From contig DASZRO010000029.1 of NCBI GenBank assembly GCA_035550055.1, forward strand, positions 1 to 61,660: DNA of 61,660 bases, read 5' to 3'. Each line of letters opens with the position of its first letter. The stretch's first letter is position 1. The notes under the pieces were generated by a model. The model was not told the origin of the DNA. It saw only the letters and a program-made list of their open reading frames with translations, and ran no database searches. This document shows, one piece after another, positions 33,786-42,025 of this stretch. This DNA is from Mycobacteriales bacterium (GTDB taxonomy: Bacteria; Actinomycetota; Actinomycetes; JAFAQI01). Made by a program: the position numbers and the translations under genes.

Positions 33786-34901
33786 ATGGACGCGTCTGCC
33801 GGGAGGCTGGCTCGACTGGGCCTTCCGGTGGTCCTGATCGTGGCGGCCGCGCTGCCGATGGACCCCTGGTGGTTGCGGATCGTCTTCCTGGTCGCCCTCG
33901 TCGGCGTGTGGTCGCTGACGTACTCGCGTTACCGCCGCCGCGGCCTCGCCGCGACCGCACACGAGTGGGAGCTGCTGCGTACGGCGACGCCGGAGATCTT
34001 CTCCCGCCACTACAACGAGTCGGTTCCCACGGTCGAGGAGGAGCTCGACCTGTGGAGTGACTACCACGGGCATCGCCACGAGATGCGGTACACGCTGGTC
34101 GGTACGGCGGCGCGCCGGCACCTCCCGCCCGGAGGCGTGGTGCTCGACGTGGGGTGCGGGTCGGCGCTGGCGGCCGACCAGCTGCTCGACGTCGCCGCGC
34201 GCTACGTGGGGCTCGACTTCGGCGGCCACCACATCGAGGCGGCAGCCAAGCGTCACGCCGACCGCGACGCGCCGCTACGCAGGTCTTTCGTCCGCGGCGA
34301 CGGCGAGCACCTGCCGCTCGCCGACGCGAGCGTGGACGTCGTCGTCTTCACCGAGGTCATCGAGCACCTGCTGCGTCCCGAGCTCGCCGTCTGGGAGATC
34401 GCGCGGGTGCTCAAGCCGGGAGGCGTGCTCGTGATGACGACGAACAACGCCTCGGAGATGCCGTTGCGCTTCCCGCTGTCGGATCCGTTCGCCTACGCCG
34501 AGAAGGCGTTCGGCTTCCGCCGCGACCGGCTGATCTCGCACCGGCCGTGGGTGTGGCCGGAGCCGGTCAGCCCGGCCCTGCTCGAGGAGGGCGTGGCTGC
34601 GGCGTGGGTGCCGCACACCTGGCACAAGCAGGCCGAGACCCGCCGGATGTTCGCGGCGGCGGGGCTGGACACCATCGCGGCCGGCAGCTTCGAGTTCCCG
34701 CCGCCGCAGAGCCGCACCGCGCGCTGGCTCGACCGCCAGGGGGAGCGCGGTCAGCGCCTCGCCGACGCCATCGAGGCGGTCTGTGGGGCGCTGCCGCTGG
34801 TCAACCGGCTCGGCTGCCACCTGCTGATGGTCGCCCGCCGGACCGGCAGTGCCAGCACGCCGCCGCCGCCGGGCATCTGGCCCGGCCCGTTCTCCGACTG
34901 A
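33786..34901 (+). CDS. Membrane-associated SAM-dependent methyltransferase
   Basis: 371 residues. Two N-terminal hydrophobic helices (LGLPVVLIVAAALPM and WWLRIVFLVALVGVWSL) precede a class I methyltransferase of the Methyltransf_11 type: motif I VVLDVGCGSALAADQ, acidic loop YVGLDFGG, motif II/III DASVDVVVFTEVIEHL and RVLKPGGVLVMTTNN. ATG 33786 directly follows an in-frame GTG; CAGAAT upstream may be a leaderless -10. In this setting it most likely methylates a sugar of the glycan or its lipid-linked intermediate, at the membrane. The DNA between it and the ABC permease gene (34902-34949) shows no clear signal. Confidence 0.82.
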   Translation: MDASAGRLARLGLPVVLIVAAALPMDPWWLRIVFLVALVGVWSLTYSRYRRRGLAATAHEWELLRTATPEIFSRHYNESVPTVEEELDLWSDYHGHRHEMRYTLVGTAARRHLPPGGVVLDVGCGSALAADQLLDVAARYVGLDFGGHHIEAAAKRHADRDAPLRRSFVRGDGEHLPLADASVDVVVFTEVIEHLLRPELAVWEIARVLKPGGVLVMTTNNASEMPLRFPLSDPFAYAEKAFGFRRDRLISHRPWVWPEPVSPALLEEGVAAAWVPHTWHKQAETRRMFAAAGLDTIAAGSFEFPPPQSRTARWLDRQGERGQRLADAIEAVCGALPLVNRLGCHLLMVARRTGSASTPPPPGIWPGPFSD

Positions 34902-34949
34902 GCCGGGCGTCGGCCCGGACGTTCGCGACCGGGTGCGGGCGCGGCACTC

Positions 34950-35888
34950 GTGAAACGATGTTGGCCGGGAGTCACAAGGCGCAGCTCGACGGAGGAGGGT
35001 CACATCGCGACGCTGGCGACCGCGGCCGGCTCGGCCGCGGGTGAGCCCGAGCCGGGCTTCGAGCTGCGTGGGCCTGCCACCCCACCCGGCGTCATGCTTC
35101 GGGAGCTCTGGGCCGCGCGCCAGCTGCTGGTCATCCTGGCTCGCAAGGACTTCTACGTGCGGTACCGCCGTACCGTGCTCGGCGTCATCTGGGCGGTCGG
35201 CGTGCCGCTCGTGCAAGCTGTCGTGCTCTCCGTCGTGTTCACCCACGTCGTCGGAATCGGTCGCAGCTACGCCTCGTCGCAGCAGGCATACGCCGTGTTC
35301 CTCTACTCGGCGCTCGTCCCCTGGAACTACCTCGCCAACGCCGGGCCGTCCGCGGCGACGGCGATCGTCGACAACGTCGCGCTGGCCGGCAAGATCTACT
35401 TCCCGCGCGCCCTCCCGGTCCTCGTCACGGCGGCCTCCGCGATGTATCCGTTCGCGATCGGCATCATGCTGCTGCTGCTGATGTCACTCGTCGTGGGCAG
35501 CGGGATCGGGGTGTCGTTCCTGCTCGTCTTCCCCGGGGCCGCGCTGGCGGTGCTGCTCGTCGTCTGCGTCGGGTTGTGCCTGTCGGCGCTGCACGTGTAC
35601 TTCCGCGACATCCGCTACATCGTCATGGCGGTGCTGTCGGTCGGCTTCTATCTGACGCCGATCATCTATCCGCTGTCGCGGCTGTCGGCACATCACCACG
35701 TGCTGCGCACCCTGATCGCGATGGGGCCCGCCGCCGGACCGATCGAGATCTTCCGGGCCGCAACCGTCGGCGCCGACTCCGCGCTGACGTTGGCCGTCGT
35801 CGCGTGCGGTTGCTGGTGCGTGGTGTTCGGCGGGATCGGGTTCTGGCTGCAGTGCCGCCGCGACCGAGTGTTCGTCGATCTGCTGTGA
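34950..35888 (+). CDS. wzm: ABC-2 polysaccharide export permease (Wzm type)
   Basis: 312 residues as drawn. Six helices with the ABC-2 signature: the cytoplasmic N-terminal helix LVILARKDFYVRYRRTVLG, then GVIWAVGVPLVQAVVLSVVF, YFPRALPVLVTAA in the cytoplasmic loop, and YFRDIRYIVMAVLSVGFYLTPIIYP before the last helices. It forms the channel that moves the lipid-linked polymer out. The start is uncertain: GTG 34950 has no ribosome site; GGAGGAGGG at 34991-34999 points to ATC 35004 or CTG 35013; ATG 35094 is also in frame. It overlaps the ATPase gene by four bases. Confidence 0.88.
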   Translation: MKRCWPGVTRRSSTEEGHIATLATAAGSAAGEPEPGFELRGPATPPGVMLRELWAARQLLVILARKDFYVRYRRTVLGVIWAVGVPLVQAVVLSVVFTHVVGIGRSYASSQQAYAVFLYSALVPWNYLANAGPSAATAIVDNVALAGKIYFPRALPVLVTAASAMYPFAIGIMLLLLMSLVVGSGIGVSFLLVFPGAALAVLLVVCVGLCLSALHVYFRDIRYIVMAVLSVGFYLTPIIYPLSRLSAHHHVLRTLIAMGPAAGPIEIFRAATVGADSALTLAVVACGCWCVVFGGIGFWLQCRRDRVFVDLL

Positions 35889-37075
35889 CCGGCCAGCCCG
35901 TCATCTCGCTGCGCGAGGTGAGCAAGCGCTACGTCAAGTACGACGACCAGCCCATGCTCGCGAACGCGCTGCGGTTGCGCGCGCGCAGCCGCCGCAGCAG
36001 CCTGCTCGCACTCGAGAACGTCGATCTCGACGTCCACGCCGGTGAGAGCCTCGGCGTGCTGGGGCGCAACGGCGCCGGCAAGTCGACGCTGCTCCAGCTG
36101 CTGTGCGGGGTCACCGCGCCGTCGAGCGGCGTCGTCAAGGTCCGCGGCAAGGTCGCGCCGCTGATCTCGGTCGGTGTGGGCTTCCACCCCGAGCTGACCG
36201 GCCGGGAGAACATCTACGTCAACGGGACGATCCTCGGGATGAGCAACGCCGAGATCGACCGTCGTCTCGACGGCATCGTCGACTTCGCCGAGGTGGAGAG
36301 CTTCATCGACACCCCGGTGAAGTTCTACTCGTCCGGGATGTTCGTGCGGCTCGGCTTCTCCGTCGCGGTTGCCGCAGACCCCGACGTCCTGCTCGTCGAC
36401 GAAGTCCTCGCGGTCGGTGACTTCGCCTTCCAGCTGAAGTGCTTCGCGCGGATGCAGGAGATCCGCGCCAACGGGACCACGATCGTGGTGGTCAGCCACA
36501 ACCTCAACGTCGTACGCGGGTTCTGCGACCGAGCCCTGGTGATGAGCCACGGCCACAAGATCTTCGACGGGCCGACCTTCGAGGCGATCTCGGAGTTCTA
36601 CAACGTGGTGGGCAGCGAGGCGATGGCCGATCCGTCGACCGGTGAGCTCGCCACACACGGCGCGGACATCGAGTCGCTGAGCCTGCACAACGCCGCGACC
36701 GGCGAGCCGGTGCTGCACTTCGACAGCGGTGACGACGTCGTGCTGCGGTTGCGGGTGCGGGCGACCACCGCGATCGCTCACCCGGTGATGGGCATGACGA
36801 TCACGACCGAGGCCGGGACCGTCGTGTACTCCGACACGAACCTGATGACCCCGTTCCCGCCGCTGGCGGCGAACGAGGTCGCGACGTACGAGACCCGCCT
36901 TGCGCTGACGCTGCCGAGCGGTGGGTACTACGCGACGGCTTCCCTGCACAGCGCCGACGGCGGCAACAGCGTCGTGCTCGGCCGCGCCGTGCCGGTGACC
37001 TTCTACGTGTCGGGGCGCGGTCTCGCGTCGGGGGTCGCGGATCTCGGCGGTACCTTCCACCGCGCGGACTCGTGA
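35885..37075 (+). CDS. wzt: ABC polysaccharide export ATPase with C-terminal sugar-binding domain (Wzt type)
   Basis: 396 residues. ATPase core: Walker A GRNGAGKST, Q-loop region ISVGVGFHPELTGRENIY, signature YSSGMFVRLGFS, Walker B DVLLVDEVLAVGD and switch His in VVSHN. From about residue 260 a beta-sandwich follows, matching the Wzt carbohydrate-binding C-terminal domain that recognises the finished chain end in O9a-type systems. Such a domain means export may depend on a terminal modification; the neighbouring methyl- and sulfotransferase genes are candidates. It is coupled by four-base overlaps to the permease upstream and the sulfotransferase downstream. Confidence 0.92.
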   Translation: MTGQPVISLREVSKRYVKYDDQPMLANALRLRARSRRSSLLALENVDLDVHAGESLGVLGRNGAGKSTLLQLLCGVTAPSSGVVKVRGKVAPLISVGVGFHPELTGRENIYVNGTILGMSNAEIDRRLDGIVDFAEVESFIDTPVKFYSSGMFVRLGFSVAVAADPDVLLVDEVLAVGDFAFQLKCFARMQEIRANGTTIVVVSHNLNVVRGFCDRALVMSHGHKIFDGPTFEAISEFYNVVGSEAMADPSTGELATHGADIESLSLHNAATGEPVLHFDSGDDVVLRLRVRATTAIAHPVMGMTITTEAGTVVYSDTNLMTPFPPLAANEVATYETRLALTLPSGGYYATASLHSADGGNSVVLGRAVPVTFYVSGRGLASGVADLGGTFHRADS

Positions 37076-38364
37076 GCGAACCGGGCGCCCCCCACCTGCC
37101 GGTCTTCGTTCTGGCGGAGAGCGCGGAGTCGGGCGAGCAGCTGCGGGCGGCACTGGGCCGGATGTCCGGCTGGTCGGCGCCGACCGGGGTCGACCTGCCG
37201 AGCCGGCTCGCCCGGCTGTTCTGGGGGCACGAATCCGGCCAGGGCGAAGCCGGCGTGTCCGCGCTGGTCGACCACGAGCACCTGATGCACGCGCTGCGCC
37301 GGCTGGCGGACTCGCTGGTGGCCGCTGCGTTGCGGCCGGGTTCGTCGGTGTTCGTGGACGTGGTCGCCGACGCGGAGCTGCTCGGCCCGTACGTCCGGCT
37401 GGTGTGGCCGGATGCGGTCGTGGTCGCGGTGGCGCACGGCGTACCCAGCGACCGGGTTGCCGCCGCGTCGCCGGACCTGGTGGTCACCGACCGCGACGTG
37501 ACCAAGGACCCGCGCGCGGTCGCGGCGCGGGTGGCCGCGGTCGCTGCCGAGCGCATCGAGGCGCCGCCGCGATGGGCCCGGTTGTGGCCGCGCCGCGTCG
37601 GGAGCCGCCGCGCCCGCGTCTCGGACAGCGCGCTGCGCGACCGGCTCGTCGTCGTCCTCGGAGCGGCACGCAGCGGGACGACATGGCTGCACCGGCTGCT
37701 GTGCGCGAGCCCGTTGATCGCCGGCACGGAGACCGGCGAGACCTGGTTGTTCCCCGACATCGCGCCGGTGTGGGCGGACCAGATCCGGGCCCTTGCCGGC
37801 GACAACGTCACGCTGTCGGCGATGCGGGCGTTCTGCGACGACCTGCTCGTCGCGATGCGTGACCGGGTCGCACCCGGCGCGACCCACGTCTGCGAGAAGA
37901 CCCCGACGACAGCGTGGCAGCTGCCCGTGTTGGCAAGGCTCTATCCGGACGCGCGCTACGTGCACATCGTGCGTGACGGCCGCGACGCGGCGCTGTCGTT
38001 GTCGCTGACGCGCGGAGACGGCGCTGACCTGGCCGGCGCCGCGCAGGAGTGGGTCGAAGCCGTGTCGGCGATCCGATTGGCCGCGGGCGGGTTGCGGCGC
38101 TTCACCCAGGTCCGCTACGAGGACCTGTTGGCCGACCCGTCGGCGGTCACGACCGGCTTGTGGTCCTGGCTCGGCGTACCGAGCTCGGAAGCGGCGCTGG
38201 CGGAGCTGCGCTCGCGCGCCACGCAGCGCGTCACGCCGTTGCCGGCGAGCGGCGAGATCGGCAGCGGGAAGTGGCGGTCGTTGCCGGCGGCCGAGCGCGC
38301 GGCACTGGACAGTCTCGCCGGCCCGCTGCTGCGCGAGCTCGGTTACGACGAGGCCGACTCATGA
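37072..38364 (+). CDS. PAPS-dependent sulfotransferase with a degenerate N-terminal repeat domain
   Basis: 430 residues. The C-terminal two thirds is a sulfotransferase: 5'-phosphosulfate loop GAARSGTTWLHRLL (about 197-210), CEKTP, 3'-phosphate site RYVHIVRDGRDAALS (about 295-309), and FTQVRYEDLLADP. It moves a sulfo group from PAPS to a hydroxyl, most likely of a sugar given the setting. The first 150 residues look like a decayed copy of the same fold: VFVLAESAESGEQLRAAL in place of the 5' loop and PDAVVVAVAHGVPSDRVAA in place of the 3' site. GTG overlaps the wzt stop and the stop overlaps the next ATG. PAPS can come from the cys genes at 46-52 kb. Confidence 0.88.
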   Translation: MSEPGAPHLPVFVLAESAESGEQLRAALGRMSGWSAPTGVDLPSRLARLFWGHESGQGEAGVSALVDHEHLMHALRRLADSLVAAALRPGSSVFVDVVADAELLGPYVRLVWPDAVVVAVAHGVPSDRVAAASPDLVVTDRDVTKDPRAVAARVAAVAAERIEAPPRWARLWPRRVGSRRARVSDSALRDRLVVVLGAARSGTTWLHRLLCASPLIAGTETGETWLFPDIAPVWADQIRALAGDNVTLSAMRAFCDDLLVAMRDRVAPGATHVCEKTPTTAWQLPVLARLYPDARYVHIVRDGRDAALSLSLTRGDGADLAGAAQEWVEAVSAIRLAAGGLRRFTQVRYEDLLADPSAVTTGLWSWLGVPSSEAALAELRSRATQRVTPLPASGEIGSGKWRSLPAAERAALDSLAGPLLRELGYDEADS

Positions 38365-39869
38365 CCGCGCCCGAGGAGCTGACCGTCGTCATCCCCACCC
38401 GGGACCGCTGGGACATCCTCGCCCGGACGTTGCGCGCGCTCGCCGCCCAGAGCGTGCAGGGGTTCTCGGCCGTCGTCGTCGTCGACGGCGACGACCAGGT
38501 CGTCCCGCCGTTGCCCGACTGGGTGCGGGTGATCCAGGTCGCGCACGGCGGCCCGGGTGTCGCCCGCAACGCCGGCGTGGCGGCCTCCGCGACGCCGCTG
38601 GTTCTGTTCCTCGGCGACGACATGATCCCGACGCGGCGGCTGGTCGAGAGTCATCTCGACCGGCATCGCACCGAGGGCGGGCCGACGGTCGCGGTCCTCG
38701 GCAGCGTGGACTGGCACCCGCAGGTCCCGCGTACCTCGCTGCTGGAGTGGATCGACCGGGCCGGGATGCAGTTCGAGCTCGCCGGGATCGCCGACGACGC
38801 GGGGTGGGGCCGGTTCTACTCCTGCAACGTGTCGTTGCCGCGCGCGCTGTTCGACGCGGCGGACGGCTTCGACCCGGCGTTCTCCTACTACTACGAAGAC
38901 CTCGATCTCGCCTACCGGCTGCGTGACGCCGGCATGTCGCTGCGCTACGAGCCGAAGGCGCGGGCCGAGCACCTGCACTCCTACGACGAGGCGTCGTACG
39001 CCGCGAGGCTGCGCGGCATCGCCAAGGGCGAGTTCCAGCTGACGGTGAAGCACCCGGACTTCGCGCCGTACTACGCGAACAAGTTCCGTGCCGTCGAGGG
39101 CCGGCCGCGGCGCTCGGTCGCCCGTTGGCTCGCCCGGTTCGCGCCGGTCTACCTCGACGCGTTCGAGGCCGAGCAGGAGCTCGCCGAGCTGAAGGCCTAT
39201 CTCGGCGACGACTACGACGAGGCGAAGCTGCGGGGACACCAGCAGGCGGTCGACGCCGAGGAGGAGGCTGCCGCCGACGAGCTGACCTTCTACCGCACCT
39301 CGACGGCGTACCTGTACGACCTCACCGTCTTTGCGATGTCGGGAACGAAGCGTCCCTATCGCGAGGCCATCATGCGGCGCATCGGGCGCGGGTCACGGCT
39401 GCTCGACTACGGCTGCGGCATCGGCAGCGACGGGCTGCGGTTCCTGGCGGCGGGCTATCGCGTCGAGTTCGCCGACTTCGCCAACCCGAGCACGGCGTAC
39501 CTGCGCTGGCGGCTGGCGCAGCGCGGGATCGACGCCGCGGTGCACGACGTCGACGGCGAGGTGCGTGGCGGCTTCGAGCTGGCCTACTGCTTCGACGTGA
39601 TCGAGCACGTCGAGGACCCGTTCGGCTTTCTCGCCTCGCTCGAGGCCACCGCCGACCTGGTCGCGATCAACTTCCTCGAACCGTCGCCGAACGACGTCCA
39701 CGTGCACAAGCCGCTGCCGATCGAGCGACTGCTCGACTACGTCACCCGCAAGGGGCTGGTGCACTACTCGAAGCACTACGGCCGCAGCCACTTCGTGATC
39801 TACCACTCGCACGGCACCGATCCGGCCCGCCGGGCGCTCGGACGGCTGCGCCGCCTCGTTCCGAAGTAG
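38361..39869 (+). CDS. Bifunctional GT2 glycosyltransferase-methyltransferase
   Basis: 502 residues with two enzymes in one chain. Residues 1 to about 250: GT-A domain with LTVVIPTRDRWDILARTL, DxD in LFLGDDMIP, GFDPAFSYYYEDLDLAYRL and acidic/aromatic acceptor motifs. A helical, Glu-rich linker spans about 260-305 (EAEQELAELKAYL, AVDAEEEAAADE). From about 310 a class I methyltransferase follows: motif I RLLDYGCGIGSDG (about 346-358), CFDVIEHVEDP and LVAINFLEP. A fused pair could add a sugar and then methylate it, as in chain-terminating WbdD-like logic, but order and target are inferred. Its last Lys and stop codon lie in element A3. Confidence 0.87.
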   Translation: MTAPEELTVVIPTRDRWDILARTLRALAAQSVQGFSAVVVVDGDDQVVPPLPDWVRVIQVAHGGPGVARNAGVAASATPLVLFLGDDMIPTRRLVESHLDRHRTEGGPTVAVLGSVDWHPQVPRTSLLEWIDRAGMQFELAGIADDAGWGRFYSCNVSLPRALFDAADGFDPAFSYYYEDLDLAYRLRDAGMSLRYEPKARAEHLHSYDEASYAARLRGIAKGEFQLTVKHPDFAPYYANKFRAVEGRPRRSVARWLARFAPVYLDAFEAEQELAELKAYLGDDYDEAKLRGHQQAVDAEEEAAADELTFYRTSTAYLYDLTVFAMSGTKRPYREAIMRRIGRGSRLLDYGCGIGSDGLRFLAAGYRVEFADFANPSTAYLRWRLAQRGIDAAVHDVDGEVRGGFELAYCFDVIEHVEDPFGFLASLEATADLVAINFLEPSPNDVHVHKPLPIERLLDYVTRKGLVHYSKHYGRSHFVIYHSHGTDPARRALGRLRRLVPK

Positions 39870-39943
39870 CACACAAAGCCCCCCGCGATACGGACAGGAA
39901 GTGCGGAACCCCCGCAGATCCACCGACTCTGTGTGCTACTTCG
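39862..39943. repeat. Inverted-repeat element A, copy 3 (contains stop codons of both flanking genes)
   Basis: 14-bp perfect arms CGAAGTAGCACACA (39862-39875) and reverse complement (39930-39943) around a 54-base centre that includes GCGATACGGACAGG. The left arm gives AAG TAG to the GT2-methyltransferase gene; the right arm, on the minus strand, gives AAG TAG to the GT4 gene. Confidence 0.88.
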
Positions 39944-41027
39944 AACGGGCGGAGGGGGTCGTGAGGGCCGTGTCGTAGGCGGCCACGTGCCGGGGGCCGA
40001 CCTGGTCCCAGCTCCACTGCTCGGCGTGCCGGACACATCGCACCGGCGTCTCGGGATCGGCGGCGAGGCCGATCGTGGCGAGGATCGCGTCGGCCAGGGC
40101 GGCCGGGTCGCCCACCGGTGTCAGCGCCCCGACCCCGGCACCTGTGCCGACGATCTCGGGCATCCCGCCGGACCGCGCCGCGACGACCGGCGTACCGCAG
40201 GCGAGTGACTCGACCAGCACCAGCCCGAACGCCTCGTCCTGTGACGGCAGGACCGTCACGGTCGCGTCGCGGTAGCGCTGCGGCACGTCGTCGAGACTGC
40301 CGGTCCCGATGTCGTCGACGGCGGCAGCCACCTCGGCGGGCAGCCCGCCGGGTACGGCGCCGCCCCCGCCGATGACCAGTCGGGTCTGCGGTTGGGCGGC
40401 CAGCACCTGTGGCATCGCGGCGAGCAGGTCGGTCAGGCGCTTGTGAGGCGCGCCCGCCTGTGCCGCGAACAGCAGACGGGCGGGGCCGAGGCGCGGTGCG
40501 ATGTTGGGAGTGAAGACGTCCGCGCGTACGCCGGGCGGCAGGACGAGCGGCGTACGCCCCACCACTGCGGCCAGGCCGTCGGCGGCCGACTGGGAAAGGG
40601 CCGTCGTCACGTGCGCCGCCCGGCTCGCCGCGACCAGCAGCCGGCGCGCGGAGCCGACGTTGTGAGGGGTGGGGTGACCGATCGCCGTGAACACCGTCCG
40701 CTGGCGCGCCATGCGGGAGGCGACCGCGGCGGACGGCACGAACGCGTGGACCACGTCGTAGCGGTGTCGGGCGAGCCACGGCAGCACGGTGACCCCGAAC
40801 GTCTGCGTCTTGTCCAGGCCCCAGCCGGTGAGCCGGTCACCGTGGCGGTGGTGCAGCCGCACCATCCGCACCCCGCCGTCGGTCGTGACTCCGTGCGCCG
40901 GTCCGCCGGTCACGTAGTCGACGGCGTGTCCCTGCGCGGCCAGCCACCACGCCAGGTCGTGGGCGTAGCGCTCACCGCCGCGACGGACGTCGGCCCACGT
41001 GAACGGGTGGACGACCGCGATCCGCAA
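39936..41027 (-). CDS. GT4-type glycosyltransferase
   Basis: 363 residues from TTG 41027, which starts LRIAVVHPFTWADVRRGGERY exactly where GT4 proteins begin; upstream codons overlap the previous gene's end. Further motifs are VVHAFVPSAAVA, LVLPPGVRADVF, LLFAAQAGAPHKRLTDLL and SQDEAFGLVLVESLACGTPVV (EX7E). It lies 11 bases downstream of the extended SDR and is the third gene of the 42702-39936 unit. The final SK and stop codon are part of element A3. Confidence 0.86.
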   Translation of the reverse strand: MRIAVVHPFTWADVRRGGERYAHDLAWWLAAQGHAVDYVTGGPAHGVTTDGGVRMVRLHHRHGDRLTGWGLDKTQTFGVTVLPWLARHRYDVVHAFVPSAAVASRMARQRTVFTAIGHPTPHNVGSARRLLVAASRAAHVTTALSQSAADGLAAVVGRTPLVLPPGVRADVFTPNIAPRLGPARLLFAAQAGAPHKRLTDLLAAMPQVLAAQPQTRLVIGGGGAVPGGLPAEVAAAVDDIGTGSLDDVPQRYRDATVTVLPSQDEAFGLVLVESLACGTPVVAARSGGMPEIVGTGAGVGALTPVGDPAALADAILATIGLAADPETPVRCVRHAEQWSWDQVGPRHVAAYDTALTTPSARSK

Positions 41028-41038
41028 GGCGGACCCGG

Positions 41039-42025
41039 CTAGCTGGCGAACGGCGAGGTGCCGGAGGCCAGCGCGTCCCGGTACCAGTTGATCGTGCGCT
41101 CGAGCCCGTCTTCGAGTGAGACCGTCGAGGTCCAGCCCACCCGCTCGCGGGTCTTCGTCACGTCCGCGTGCATGCGGTAGATCTCGATCGGGCGTTCGGG
41201 CAGGGCGCCGAACTCCGCCTCGATCGGGTTGCCCATCAGCTCCAGGATCGTCGTGGCGATCTCGCGCATCGACACCTCGCGGCCGCAGCCGAGGTTGAAC
41301 AGGTCGCCGTCGATGCCCGGAGCCGTCGCGAGTGCCACGAACCCGTCGGCGAGGTCCTCGACGTAGTTGAACTCGCGGGTCTGTCTGCCCTGGGTCATCT
41401 TCAGCGGCTGGCCTTGCACCGCCCGGGAGATGATCTCGGGGATCACTCGGTCCGGCGACTGCATCGGTCCGTAGGCGTTGAACGGCCGAACTCGGACCAG
41501 CGGCAGGTCCCGGGCGTCGGCGAACAGGCGGCAGTACTCCTCCGCGGCGTGCTTGGACACCGAGTACGGCGAGATCGGGTGGACGGTCGCGTCCTCGCGG
41601 AACGGCACGTCGATGTCGCCGTAGATCTCCGACGTACCGGTGTTGAGGAAGCGGGTGAAGCCGACCCGCTCGACCGCCATCAGCAGGTTGACCGTGCCCT
41701 GGATGTTGGTCTGGATGCACTCGTCGACGCGGTTCCACGACTTGCCGACGTGGGTGTAGGCGCCGAGATGGAAGACGTACTCCGGGCGGACCTCGTCGGC
41801 GAGCAGCTCCATCGCGCCGCGGTCGTCGAGTGAGGCCTCGTGCATCGACAGCGACTCGCGGATGTCCAGCAGCCGCGCGGGGTAGACCGAGGACACGGTG
41901 CTCGTCAGCGCGTGCACGATCGCGCCGTCGGCGACGAGGCGGCGGGTCAGGTGCGAACCGATGAAGCCGGACGCACCGGTCACCAGCACCCGCTTGCCCG
42001 CGAGTGCGCTGTCTACGCCAGCCAC
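41039..42025 (-). CDS. Extended SDR nucleotide-sugar epimerase/dehydratase
   Basis: 328 residues. NAD-binding VTGASGFIGSHLTRRL, HLGAYTHVGKSW, catalytic TGTSEIYGD (Thr/Ser-Glu) and YSVSKHAAEEY (Tyr, Lys), VRPFNAYGPMQSPDRVIP and REFNYVEDLADGF are typical of GDP-mannose/CDP-glucose 4,6-dehydratases and UDP-glucose 4-epimerases. SE in the TSE triad tends to mark dehydratases, which fits the cytidylyltransferase-like gene just upstream (13-base overlap). It would make an activated deoxy or epimerised sugar for the transferases in this locus. The exact substrate is not determined. Confidence 0.88.
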   Translation of the reverse strand: MAGVDSALAGKRVLVTGASGFIGSHLTRRLVADGAIVHALTSTVSSVYPARLLDIRESLSMHEASLDDRGAMELLADEVRPEYVFHLGAYTHVGKSWNRVDECIQTNIQGTVNLLMAVERVGFTRFLNTGTSEIYGDIDVPFREDATVHPISPYSVSKHAAEEYCRLFADARDLPLVRVRPFNAYGPMQSPDRVIPEIISRAVQGQPLKMTQGRQTREFNYVEDLADGFVALATAPGIDGDLFNLGCGREVSMREIATTILELMGNPIEAEFGALPERPIEIYRMHADVTKTRERVGWTSTVSLEDGLERTINWYRDALASGTSPFAS

